From NCBI GenBank assembly GCA_023249835.1, contig JAHFBY010000095.1:1-5680 (forward strand): DNA of 5,680 bases. Reading direction: 5' to 3'. Positions 1 to 5,680 of this stretch are shown in pieces. A model generated the notes under the pieces. That model was given only the letters and a program-made list of their open reading frames with translations. It did not search any database and was not told the DNA's origin. Made by a program: the position numbers and the translations under genes. The DNA is from Elusimicrobiota bacterium. Lineage in GTDB: Bacteria; Elusimicrobiota; Elusimicrobia; 2-02-FULL-39-32. Numbering within the stretch: the stretch's first letter is position 1; each line of letters opens with the position of its first letter.

Positions 1-891
1 TTTGTGTTGCCGTTGTTCATTCGGTCAGGACGAGGCGTGAAAAAAAATATTCTTTCAATGCCGGGACATTTTCAAATGTCGGTTGTCAATGCGGTCAAAG
101 AAGTAAGGGAAGCGAAACGTTTAGGGATTGGTTCGGTGCTGTTGTTTGGGGTTCCGGACTCTAAAGATGAGTTGGGCAGCGAAGCTTTTAATCCCCAAGG
201 CGTTATTCAAGTCGCGGTGAGTGAAATTAAGCAGCGCGTCCCAGAAACCGTAGTGATTACGGACTTATGTTTTTGTGAATATACCAGCCACGGCCATTGC
301 GGCGCGGTCCGTAAGGGCGGGTCAGAACCAAACATTGATAATGACGCGACGCTGGACCTCATTGCTAAAACGGCCCTGGTTCAAGCTCAAGCTGGCGCAG
401 ACATTATTGCTCCTTCCGGCATGGTTGACGGCATGGTGCGTACCATACGGCAAAGTTTGGACGCAAATGGATTTACGGACCGATTGATCTTGTCCTACGC
501 CGCAAAATACGCATCTTCATTTTACGCGCCGTTTCGCGAAGCGGCAGAAGGCGCCCCTCAGTTCGGTGACCGCCGCACTTACCAAATGGATTCGGCCAAC
601 GGCGCGGAAGCTTTGCGCGAGGTGTCCGTAGATATCAATGAGGGCGCGGACATGGTCATGGTTAAACCAGCTCTGTCTTATCTGGACATCATCTATCGGG
701 TGAAGAGACGGTTTAATATTCCTGTTGCCGCCTACAACGTTTCTGGAGAGTACGCCATGGTGCGCGCTGCGGGCGCGCAAGGATGGTTAGACGCGGATAA
801 AGCTGCGCTTGAAATTCTTTTGTCTATTAAGCGCGCGGGCGCAGACCTCATCATTACCTATCACGCTAAAGATGTTGCGAAACAGCTTTAA
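1..891 (+). CDS. hemB: Porphobilinogen synthase (delta-aminolevulinate dehydratase), 5'-truncated
   Basis: This cytosolic enzyme condenses two 5-aminolevulinate molecules into porphobilinogen, an early common step of haem and other tetrapyrrole synthesis. The frame is open from base 1, so the start lies off the left edge; 296 codons are present and about 25-30 N-terminal residues are missing against a usual length near 325. Numbering from base 1, the zinc-binding cysteine cluster DLCFCEYTSHGHCG has its cysteines at codons 90, 92 and 100, marking the zinc-dependent class. The two Schiff-base lysines are K169 (in SYAAKYASSFY) and K222 (in MVMVKPALSY), 53 apart as in the family. The C-terminal VSGEYAM and AGADLIITYHAKD segments are also typical. 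The gene ends with tandem in-frame stops (TAATAA, 889-894), and asd starts 40 bp later on the same strand. Identification is secure. Confidence 0.97.
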   Translation, partial: FVLPLFIRSGRGVKKNILSMPGHFQMSVVNAVKEVREAKRLGIGSVLLFGVPDSKDELGSEAFNPQGVIQVAVSEIKQRVPETVVITDLCFCEYTSHGHCGAVRKGGSEPNIDNDATLDLIAKTALVQAQAGADIIAPSGMVDGMVRTIRQSLDANGFTDRLILSYAAKYASSFYAPFREAAEGAPQFGDRRTYQMDSANGAEALREVSVDINEGADMVMVKPALSYLDIIYRVKRRFNIPVAAYNVSGEYAMVRAAGAQGWLDADKAALEILLSIKRAGADLIITYHAKDVAKQL

Positions 892-931
892 TAACTGATA
901 GAATAAACAAAATATTTTAGAGAAGATTACA

Positions 932-1987
932 ATGAATAAAACTAAAACCAAGCCTAAATCCGCAATAAAAAAATTCACTCCGCCGGTCACGGTTGCCGTG
1001 GTGGGAGCAGGCGCTGTTGGCCAGGAGATGATCCGCATCTTACAGCAGCGGGAATTTCCCATTAAAGAGCTGCGCGTTTTAGCGCGCTCGTCCCGCAGTT
1101 TAGACGTGGACGGCATCACTTATGAGGTGCGGGAAACAGTGCCCGAATCATTCGATAATGTTCAAATCGCGCTTTTCGCCGGTACCGAAGGTGAAAAAGG
1201 GGCGGCAGCGATTTTCAGCAAAGAGGCCGTTGCCCGCGGCGCGGTTTTAATTGATAACGGATCTGATTTTCGTATGGACCCCAAGGTTCCCTTGGTGATT
1301 CCGGAAATCAACCCAGAAGATTTAGTTTGGCATTCGGGCATTATCAGTAACCCTAATTGCACGGCATCGGTTATGCTCATGCCCGTGGCGCCCTTGGCCA
1401 AGAAATACGGTTTGAAAAAAATAATTTTGTCCACTTATCAGGCGGTTTCCGGGGCCGGCGCCAAAGCTCTTGCTGAGCTGCGCAGCCAAACTGAAACATT
1501 TTTAGAAAAGGGAGAGGTCAAAGATCCCGGCTGTTTTCCGGACCCTATCGCCTTTAACGTTTTAAGCCATAATTGGAAAATTGAGGATGCTGGCTATTCT
1601 AATGAAGAGTTGAAAGTGATTGCGGAAACCCGTAAAATTTTGCACAACCCCAAGCTTGCGATCGCGCCCACCACGGTGCGCGTGCCCGTGTTTAACGCGC
1701 ATTCAGAATCGATCTATTTGGAGTTAAAGAAAAATGTTTCGTTAAAAGAAATCATAAAAACTCTGAGCAAAGCGCCCGGAGTGATCGTGGTGGATGAGTC
1801 TTGTCCCTTAAACAACAAGGTTTGTCCCATGCCGGTAGAAGCCAGCGGCAGGGACGAAGTTTTAGTGGGCCGGATCCGTAAAGATCCTGCCAACCCCAAA
1901 GGAGTGCTGCTTTGGGCCTGCGGGGACAATTTACGTAAAGGCGCGGCCTTAAACGCGGTGCAGATTGCGGAATGTTTGATCCGCTAA
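932..1987 (+). CDS. asd: Aspartate-semialdehyde dehydrogenase
   Basis: The enzyme reduces aspartyl-4-phosphate to aspartate-4-semialdehyde with NADPH, the branch point to diaminopimelate/lysine, threonine and methionine. The 351-residue product is of normal length. It has an N-terminal Rossmann fold, the catalytic Cys143 in SNPNC, Gln170 in STYQAVSGAGA, and the substrate-binding Arg250 and catalytic His257 in VRVPVFNAHSES. It ends with the typical DNLRKGAALNAVQIAE. Two features are unusual. The nucleotide loop reads VGAGAVG, one residue shorter than the GATGAVG I recall for the family, and the usual SAGGS-like loop is replaced by AGTEGEKGAA. About 18 lysine-rich residues precede the Rossmann strand. 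The start at 932 is the first ATG after the hemB stop, and the purine stretch AGAGAAGA at 919-926 is a modest ribosome-binding site. Co-transcription with hemB is likely from spacing alone. Confidence 0.96.
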   Translation: MNKTKTKPKSAIKKFTPPVTVAVVGAGAVGQEMIRILQQREFPIKELRVLARSSRSLDVDGITYEVRETVPESFDNVQIALFAGTEGEKGAAAIFSKEAVARGAVLIDNGSDFRMDPKVPLVIPEINPEDLVWHSGIISNPNCTASVMLMPVAPLAKKYGLKKIILSTYQAVSGAGAKALAELRSQTETFLEKGEVKDPGCFPDPIAFNVLSHNWKIEDAGYSNEELKVIAETRKILHNPKLAIAPTTVRVPVFNAHSESIYLELKKNVSLKEIIKTLSKAPGVIVVDESCPLNNKVCPMPVEASGRDEVLVGRIRKDPANPKGVLLWACGDNLRKGAALNAVQIAECLIR

Positions 1988-2065
1988 ACATTGTTCGCGT
2001 AACCTAAATTCGTTTTAGTTCATCGACCTCTTTAATCAACAATCCTATTTTTTGAGCCATAAACC

Positions 2066-2830
2066 ATGTCTATAAATGTTCACGTGCTTTTGCCCGCTTA
2101 TAACGAACAAGGAAACATTGGACCGTTATTGGAGCAATATGTGCAATTGGCTAAAAGTCAGGCGCAAGCGCGGCCGGAGAGAAAATATAAGGTTTTGATT
2201 GTGGACGACGGGTCCAGCGATAAGACGGTGGAAACAGCGGAAACTTTTAAAGATAAACTCGATTTGGCAATTGAAAAGCACGGCCAAAACCGCGGTTTGG
2301 GTCCGGCCGTTCGCACTGGGCTAAATAAAATTTTAGAACGGGCCGAGCTTGCGCGCACCGTCCCATCCCAAGATATCGTGGTGACCATGGATGCGGACAA
2401 CAGCCATCCTCCGGAGCTGATCCCCAGCATGATTGATAAAATTGAAAAAGGTTATGATTTGGTGATCGCTTCGCGCTACGTGGAAGGAGGCAAAGAGCTG
2501 GGCTTGGCGCGCCACCGCAGTTTGCTGAGCTGGGGATGCAGCCAATTGTTAAAGCAGTTTTTTCCCATCCCCGGAGTTCGGGACTACACTTGCGGTTACC
2601 GCGCTTTTAAAATGGCCAAGCTAAAAAAATTAGCGGATAAAACGCAAGGAGAGTTTTATAAAGAAGACAGTTTCGTGAGCGTGAACGAGTTCCTATTGCA
2701 AATGGCTAAATTAGGCCTACGCGCCACTGAGGTCCCTTTAGTGTTGCGTTACGATTTGAAGCTTGGCAAAAGCAAGATGAAAGTCCTCTCTACCGTCCTC
2801 CGTTATTTCCTACTTATACTGCGAGTTTAA
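2066..2830 (+). CDS. Family 2 glycosyltransferase, polyprenol-phosphate mannose synthase-like
   Basis: This is a GT-A fold glycosyltransferase of 254 residues, closest in pattern to DPM1-type enzymes that move a sugar from a nucleotide donor to a polyprenyl phosphate at the cytoplasmic membrane face. Motifs in order: LLPAYNE at 8-14, VDDGSSDKT at 46-54, the metal-binding DAD at 109-111 followed by NSHPPE, SRYVEGG at 136-142, and the acceptor-side RDYTCGYRAF at 172-181. A basic GKSKMK segment lies near the C-terminus. There is no clear transmembrane helix or GtrA-like domain; only a short hydrophobic tail (YFLLILRV) ends the protein, so a soluble or peripheral form is likely. Donor and acceptor cannot be told from sequence. 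It starts 78 bp after asd with a poor ribosome-binding site (TTTGAG at 2051-2056) and ends 88 bp before the convergent ATPase gene. Confidence 0.9.
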   Translation: MSINVHVLLPAYNEQGNIGPLLEQYVQLAKSQAQARPERKYKVLIVDDGSSDKTVETAETFKDKLDLAIEKHGQNRGLGPAVRTGLNKILERAELARTVPSQDIVVTMDADNSHPPELIPSMIDKIEKGYDLVIASRYVEGGKELGLARHRSLLSWGCSQLLKQFFPIPGVRDYTCGYRAFKMAKLKKLADKTQGEFYKEDSFVSVNEFLLQMAKLGLRATEVPLVLRYDLKLGKSKMKVLSTVLRYFLLILRV

Positions 2831-2891
2831 ATTTGGGCAACTAAGTCAGAGTGGTATATACACGAGCTCATTGCCGCAATATATCAGAATA

Positions 2892-2918
2892 TTGGTAATT
2901 GAACGTACAATTTACCAA
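2892..2918. other. Imperfect stem-loop between convergent genes
   Basis: TTGGTAATTG (2892-2901) can pair with CAATTTACCAA (2908-2918) as a 10-bp stem with one bulged T around a 6-nt loop. It abuts the stop codon of the leftward ATPase gene at 2919-2921. It lies in the 88-bp gap between that gene and the convergent glycosyltransferase gene. It is AT-rich and has no T-run on either strand, so it is not a classic intrinsic terminator. It might slow 3' decay or end leftward transcripts weakly, or be chance. Nothing else stands out between 2831 and 2891. Confidence 0.3.
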
Positions 2919-4118
2919 CTACTGATAAATGAGTTGCGGAATGTCTCCAGCTTGTTCAAAAGGCAGCCAGCGGATAGAGGTGTTTCTATAAATTGTTTTT
3001 CCTTTTTCATTAGAACTTACAATAAAGGCGTTTTTAGTTGTGGGATATTTTTTTAAAAATGATATCAGTCTTTTAGGCGGTGAGTTTAAATCCGCCTGGC
3101 TCTTTACTTCTATAGGATAAGGCTGGCGATCTTCTATAAATATAAAATCCACTTCATTGGATTCTTCTCCTTTGGTTCGCCAGAACCGTATTTCCTGATT
3201 TGGCTTTAGGTTACATTCAAGTTCATGCAACACAAAAGTTTCGAGTAATGCGCCTTTATCGGTCCGCATTTCTAAAGGCTTGAAGTCACGGAGCAGAGAG
3301 TTACGAACGCCGATGTCATAGAGATAGTACTTGTGCGATTTTTTGAGTTCATTGCCCATATTTGCGCTATAGCTTGGGACTGAAATCAGCGCATAGGTTT
3401 CTTGTAGCAAAGTTAAATATTTTTGAATAGTGGGGGCCGAAAGGCGAGTCTCATCTGCTAAATCAACAACGTTGATGAGGTTCCCTTGGCGTTCAGCCAG
3501 CAGATAGATTAAATGATTAAACGCAGTTATATTTTCCTCTTTTATAAAAGATTTGATGTCTTTAGCTACGTAAGTTTGGGTTATGTTTTCTAAAAGGGAT
3601 TGCTTGTCATTTTCGCTCTTTTCCCAAACCAACCCCGGTAAAGAGCCAAATCGAGTCATGGTTTCCATGGTCTTATTCCCATAAACCTGCTCAAATTCAC
3701 TGAAAACGCTTGGATAAATCTTGATCGAGCGAAATCGCCCAGCCATAGATTCTTTTAAATGCGTATGCATTTGCAAACTGGAAGATCCGCTAATGAATAT
3801 TTTAACTTTAGATCCGCTATCATGCACTGCTTTTAAAATATGGGAAATATTTTTTGCCAGATAAAACTCATCTAAAAAAACCACATCTTGTTTTGTTAAT
3901 AAGTCAAAAATAGCAGCATCATCTTGAGCAAATTTTCGCGCCGAATACGGTTGTTCCATGTCATGGAAACAGGTCTTGATCCCTCGTTTTTCTAACACAG
4001 CCATTAACGATTTCATAAGATAAGATTTACCAACTTGTCTGGGTCCGCACAACAAGGTGATGTGTTTTTTGTCCAATTCTTCCAGCAACTGCGCAAAAAT
4101 ACGGCGCCGAATATTCAT
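2919..4118 (-). CDS. AAA-type ATPase with C-terminal DUF4143 (PD-(D/E)XK-like) domain
   Basis: The 399-residue protein has the usual full length for AAA_14/DUF4143 ATPases, a widespread and mostly uncharacterised family. Walker A is GPRQVGKS at 25-32, Walker B is VVFLDE at 79-84, a sensor-1-like strand FISGSS is at 108-113, and the family AGR is at 126-128. A probable winged helix covers about 203-250 (LADETRLSAPTIQKYL), followed by YYLYDIGVRNSLL. The C-terminal domain keeps the PD-(D/E)XK-like set E293, D324 (EVDF) and E337/K339 (IEVK), so nuclease chemistry is conceivable but unproven. No signal peptide or membrane segment is seen. The start at 4118 fits the family N-terminus, and a strong promoter lies so close that the mRNA should be leaderless. 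The gene is more AT-rich than the genes to its left (3001-3060 has 15 G/C of 60; 1921-1980 in asd has 31 of 60), hinting at separate acquisition. The family is certain; its role is unknown. Confidence 0.9.
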   Translation of the reverse strand: MNIRRRIFAQLLEELDKKHITLLCGPRQVGKSYLMKSLMAVLEKRGIKTCFHDMEQPYSARKFAQDDAAIFDLLTKQDVVFLDEFYLAKNISHILKAVHDSGSKVKIFISGSSSLQMHTHLKESMAGRFRSIKIYPSVFSEFEQVYGNKTMETMTRFGSLPGLVWEKSENDKQSLLENITQTYVAKDIKSFIKEENITAFNHLIYLLAERQGNLINVVDLADETRLSAPTIQKYLTLLQETYALISVPSYSANMGNELKKSHKYYLYDIGVRNSLLRDFKPLEMRTDKGALLETFVLHELECNLKPNQEIRFWRTKGEESNEVDFIFIEDRQPYPIEVKSQADLNSPPKRLISFLKKYPTTKNAFIVSSNEKGKTIYRNTSIRWLPFEQAGDIPQLIYQ

Positions 4119-4124
4119 TTAACA

Positions 4125-4153
4125 ATTATAAATAACATGTTTATAAAAGTCAA
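4125..4153 (-). promoter_or_regulatory. Near-consensus sigma70-type promoter of the leftward ATPase, predicted leaderless
   Basis: Read on the - strand, TTGACT (plus 4153-4148) is followed by a 17-bp spacer and a perfect TATAAT (plus 4130-4125). Only six bases (TGTTAA) separate the -10 box from the ATG at 4118, so the expected transcription start falls on or next to the start codon. There is no room for a Shine-Dalgarno site. Eleven of twelve consensus bases match with ideal spacing. Confidence 0.75.
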
Positions 4154-4155
4154 TT

Positions 4156-4184
4156 CTGACAATAATAAATATTATGTTTATAAT
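4156..4184 (+). promoter_or_regulatory. Near-consensus sigma70-type promoter for the rightward ATPase
   Basis: CTGACA (4156-4161), a 17-bp spacer and a perfect TATAAT (4179-4184) match 11 of 12 consensus bases. Transcription is expected to start near 4191. This excludes the in-frame ATG at 4174, which lies within the promoter, as the start of the downstream gene. The mRNA leader to the preferred start at 4300 would be about 110 nt. The -35 box is 2 bp from that of the opposite promoter. Confidence 0.7.
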
Positions 4185-4219
4185 TGTTTTTAACCCTTCA
4201 TTTTGTACAGCTCTCTACA

Positions 4220-4285
4220 ATATGTGCAAATTAACTTGTCTTTTTGTGCATATTCAAATGTTGTTTTGTGCATATTCAAATGTTA
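4220..4285. repeat. 22-bp tandem repeat, two near-exact copies plus one degenerate copy
   Basis: Copies at 4242-4263 and 4264-4285 are identical over 21 of 22 bases and contain GTGCATATTCAAATG. The preceding 22 bases (4220-4241) match in register at 14 of 22 positions, keeping TGTGCA, so the array may once have had three units. The period is about two helical turns and is not a multiple of three. The copies are therefore read in different frames by the open frame from 4174, which argues that this stretch is non-coding leader. A role as stacked regulator sites is possible; simple slippage duplication is the alternative. Confidence 0.8.
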
Positions 4286-4289
4286 TGAT
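4261..4289 (+). promoter_or_regulatory. Weak candidate second promoter inside the tandem repeats
   Basis: TATGAT (4284-4289) matches the -10 consensus at 5 of 6 bases. TTGTTT (4261-4266) stands 17 bp upstream as a poor -35 box (TTG only). If used, transcription would start near 4296, only a few bases before the ATG at 4300, giving a second nearly leaderless mRNA. The region is AT-rich, so chance matches are likely. Confidence 0.22.
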
Positions 4290-4299
4290 AATCCAAGTT

Positions 4300-5523
4300 A
4301 TGCATTATCTTTCGCGATCAATGGAGAGTAGAATTGAGCAGGCGCTGGAATCTCATCCCGTTATTATTCTAACGGGGCCTAGACAGGTCGGCAAAAGCAC
4401 GCTATTGGAACATGCGGATTTTCTAAAACATTGGAAGTACTTGACTTTAGACGACCCGGATATTTTAGATCAAGCGAAAGAGGACCCTAAAGGTTTGTTG
4501 TGGGGGGATGGCCCCGTGATTATTGATGAAGTGCAAAGGCGTCCGGAGCTCTTGTTGACGATCAAGTATTTGGTGGATCAGACAAAAGGCCGTAGAAAAT
4601 TTATTTTGTCCGGTTCAGGCAATGTTTCGTTGCGCCAAGCTCCAAGGGAAACTTTAGCGGGCCGGGCCAAATATTTGCATTTGACCGGGTTAAACTTCAG
4701 AGAACTGCATGGTTTGCCTCCGGAAGATGGGGCGCTCTCTCAAATTTGGAACAACTCAAGCTTTCCTAAAGTGGGTAGTGCACCCAGCGCAGACATTCCC
4801 GCTGCCGTGTGGCGCGGCGGTCTACCCGGAGTGGCCTTGGCTGCAAACGAAAGGGTTGCTCTGGAGCGACAGAGCGGATACATAGACACCTATATACAAC
4901 GAGACATTCAGGACCTGGTCAAAATTAGGCATCCTGAAAACTTTCGCGGTCTAATGGAGAATTTAGCTTTGGCAACGGGATGGGAAAGCGTTCAAGCAGA
5001 GCTTGGCAATACGTGCGGAGAAACTAGGAGTAACGTTAGCCGGTACATGAGCCTTTTGCTGGATACAAATCTTTTGCATGAATTGAGAGGTTATTCAACC
5101 AAAGGGGAACGCGCCTACAAACAATCTAAGTTCTATTGGTTTGATTCCGGCGTGGCCTGCTACTTATCCAACATTCACTCGGAAAACGCTCTTAAAAACA
5201 AAGACGTCAAGGGGAGATATTTTGAAAACCTCGTATTACAACAGATCTTGTCTTGGACCTTTTTACAAATAATCAGCCCCGAAATATATTATTGGAAACC
5301 AAAGACCGCAGAGGCAGAGGTTGATTTCGTTGTCCGCTTCGGAACTGAGACGATTGGAATAGAAGTGAAGTCTTCTGAAAAAGTTGATTTTGGGGATACA
5401 AAATCTATGCGAGCTTTTTTACATGCCCACCCTGATGCGAGCAGGGGGATTATTGTTTATGGCGGCAGAGAAATATTTCCGGTTGCGACAAATATCGCGG
5501 CTATTCCCTGGACCGCGCTTTAG
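4300..5523 (+). CDS. AAA-type ATPase with C-terminal DUF4143 (PD-(D/E)XK-like) domain
   Basis: This is a second member of the AAA_14/DUF4143 family, 407 residues from the chosen start. Walker A is GPRQVGKS at 26-33, Walker B is VIIDE at 73-77, FILSGSGN (sensor-1-like) is at 101-108, and LAGR is at 119-122. YIQRDIQDL precedes a probable winged helix. KFYWFDSGVACYL then leads into the C-terminal domain, with E309, D342 (EVDF) and E355/K357 (IEVK). The frame is open from 4174, but 4300 is preferred: MHYLSR fits the family N-terminus, the added 42 residues look unrelated and cross a promoter and frame-shifted repeats, and the length then matches the family. ATG at 4285 is the next candidate. No Shine-Dalgarno site precedes 4300. 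Composition is closer to the housekeeping genes than the leftward ATPase. The two ATPases agree mainly in motifs, so they are old paralogues or unrelated arrivals. Biological role unknown. Confidence 0.9.
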   Translation: MHYLSRSMESRIEQALESHPVIILTGPRQVGKSTLLEHADFLKHWKYLTLDDPDILDQAKEDPKGLLWGDGPVIIDEVQRRPELLLTIKYLVDQTKGRRKFILSGSGNVSLRQAPRETLAGRAKYLHLTGLNFRELHGLPPEDGALSQIWNNSSFPKVGSAPSADIPAAVWRGGLPGVALAANERVALERQSGYIDTYIQRDIQDLVKIRHPENFRGLMENLALATGWESVQAELGNTCGETRSNVSRYMSLLLDTNLLHELRGYSTKGERAYKQSKFYWFDSGVACYLSNIHSENALKNKDVKGRYFENLVLQQILSWTFLQIISPEIYYWKPKTAEAEVDFVVRFGTETIGIEVKSSEKVDFGDTKSMRAFLHAHPDASRGIIVYGGREIFPVATNIAAIPWTAL

Positions 5524-5551
5524 AGCGCAGGCTGGCTATGGTGTGAAATTC

Positions 5552-5680
5552 TTATTGGCTGGAAAGAACAACGTTTAGCGCCAAGCGGATTTGTTGAAGG
5601 TCCTCGGAGGAGCTTAGTTTTATTTCCGGGAGAGGTATTTTGCTGAGGATTTCACGTAAAGAGGCTGGGGGAGATTTCAA
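5552..5680 (-). CDS. C-terminal end of an unidentified protein, 5'-truncated by the window edge
   Basis: A - strand frame is open from the right edge for 42 codons and ends with TAA at 5554-5552. The product contains SLREILSKIPLPEIK followed by LSSSEDLQQIRLAL, an amphipathic, helix-prone composition that looks like real protein. It would end 28 bp from the stop of the convergent ATPase gene, a common spacing. I do not recognise the family. The IPLPEI segment is loosely like ends of some restriction-modification proteins, but that is too short to use. A chance open frame of this length is possible. Confidence 0.5.
   Translation of the reverse strand: MKSPPASLREILSKIPLPEIKLSSSEDLQQIRLALNVVLSSQ

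Larger units (their letters stand above)
4121..4188. repeat. 68-bp dyad spanning the back-to-back promoters
   Basis: The outer arms AACAATTATAAA (4121-4132) and TTTATAATTGTT (4177-4188) are perfect 12-bp inverted copies. Inside, GTCA (4149-4152) and TGAC (4157-4160) form a second inverted pair within the -35 boxes. Both pairs, both -10 boxes and both -35 boxes share one centre between 4154 and 4155. By hand count, 25 of the 34 position pairs are complementary without gaps. A 10-mer, ATGTTTATAA, also occurs as a direct repeat at 4137-4146 and 4174-4183. Paired operators for a dimeric regulator are a natural reading. Part of the symmetry is simply two similar promoters facing apart. Confidence 0.75.

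Noticed and set aside
1752..1991. Antisense open frame of 79 codons opposite the end of asd
   Set aside because: It overlaps strongly conserved asd codons, is rich in Pro/Arg/Leu as expected from the complement of a coding frame, and has no promoter or recognisable motif.
1991..2019. Possible promoter TTGTTC-N17-TTTAGT before the glycosyltransferase
   Set aside because: Only 3 of 6 and 4 of 6 consensus bases; readthrough from asd is as likely.
2871..3056. Plus-strand open frame of 61 codons opposite the C-terminus of the leftward ATPase
   Set aside because: It is antisense to a well-supported gene, has no family resemblance, and shows no ribosome-binding site or promoter.
4203..4220. TTGTA/TACAA inverted repeat in the leader of the rightward ATPase
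   Set aside because: A 5-bp AT-rich stem with an 8-nt loop is expected by chance in such sequence.
4220..4285. CRISPR array
   Set aside because: The copies abut with no spacers, and no cas gene is present.
2919..5523. The ATPase pair as a transposon or insertion sequence
   Set aside because: No transposase, terminal inverted repeats or target-site duplication were found at the outer ends; the only large dyad is central and explained by the promoters.
5515..5528. Small hairpin GCGCT-TTAG-AGCGC over the rightward ATPase stop codon
   Set aside because: Only a 5-bp stem, with no T-run on either strand; too weak to call a terminator.
5384..5578. Plus-strand open frame of 64 codons across the end of the rightward ATPase
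   Set aside because: It is a shifted frame within conserved ATPase sequence and runs through the convergent gene end.

Overview
The window looks like chromosomal DNA from an uncultured bacterium with the standard code and sigma70-type promoters. It has three housekeeping-type genes on the + strand, then a divergent pair of AAA-type ATPases, then the end of an unidentified gene entering from the right edge. The aspartate-semialdehyde dehydrogenase is an unusual variant that I loosely associate with deep-branching uncultured lineages such as Omnitrophota or other PVC-related groups. That placement is a weak guess, not a finding.

Left block (1-2830, + strand): the 3' part of hemB (zinc-type porphobilinogen synthase, tetrapyrrole synthesis); asd (aspartate-semialdehyde dehydrogenase, entry to lysine/diaminopimelate, threonine and methionine synthesis) 40 bp later; and a family-2 glycosyltransferase of the dolichol/polyprenol-phosphate mannose synthase type 78 bp further on. 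The short gaps and shared orientation suggest co-transcription, but the three genes do not form one pathway.

Right block (2919-5523): two ATPases of the AAA_14/DUF4143 type point away from each other. Each has a Walker A/B ATPase domain, a probable winged-helix segment and a C-terminal PD-(D/E)XK-like fold with its acidic and lysine residues kept. They share short motifs but are not recent duplicates. The gap between them is the most structured part of the window. Two near-consensus promoters (each with a 17-bp spacer) stand back to back with their -35 boxes 2 bp apart, and the whole 68-bp region (4121-4188) is a dyad centred exactly between them, with perfect 12-bp outer arms that include both -10 boxes. 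The leftward promoter predicts a leaderless mRNA. The rightward gene has a leader of about 110 nt carrying a 22-bp tandem repeat directly before its most likely start at 4300. This arrangement suggests joint control, possibly autoregulation, of the two ATPases; that is inference.

Right edge: a 42-codon open frame on the - strand (5552-5680) ends convergently with the second ATPase and is probably the C-terminus of a gene outside the window. I found no RNA genes, CRISPR array or insertion sequence.
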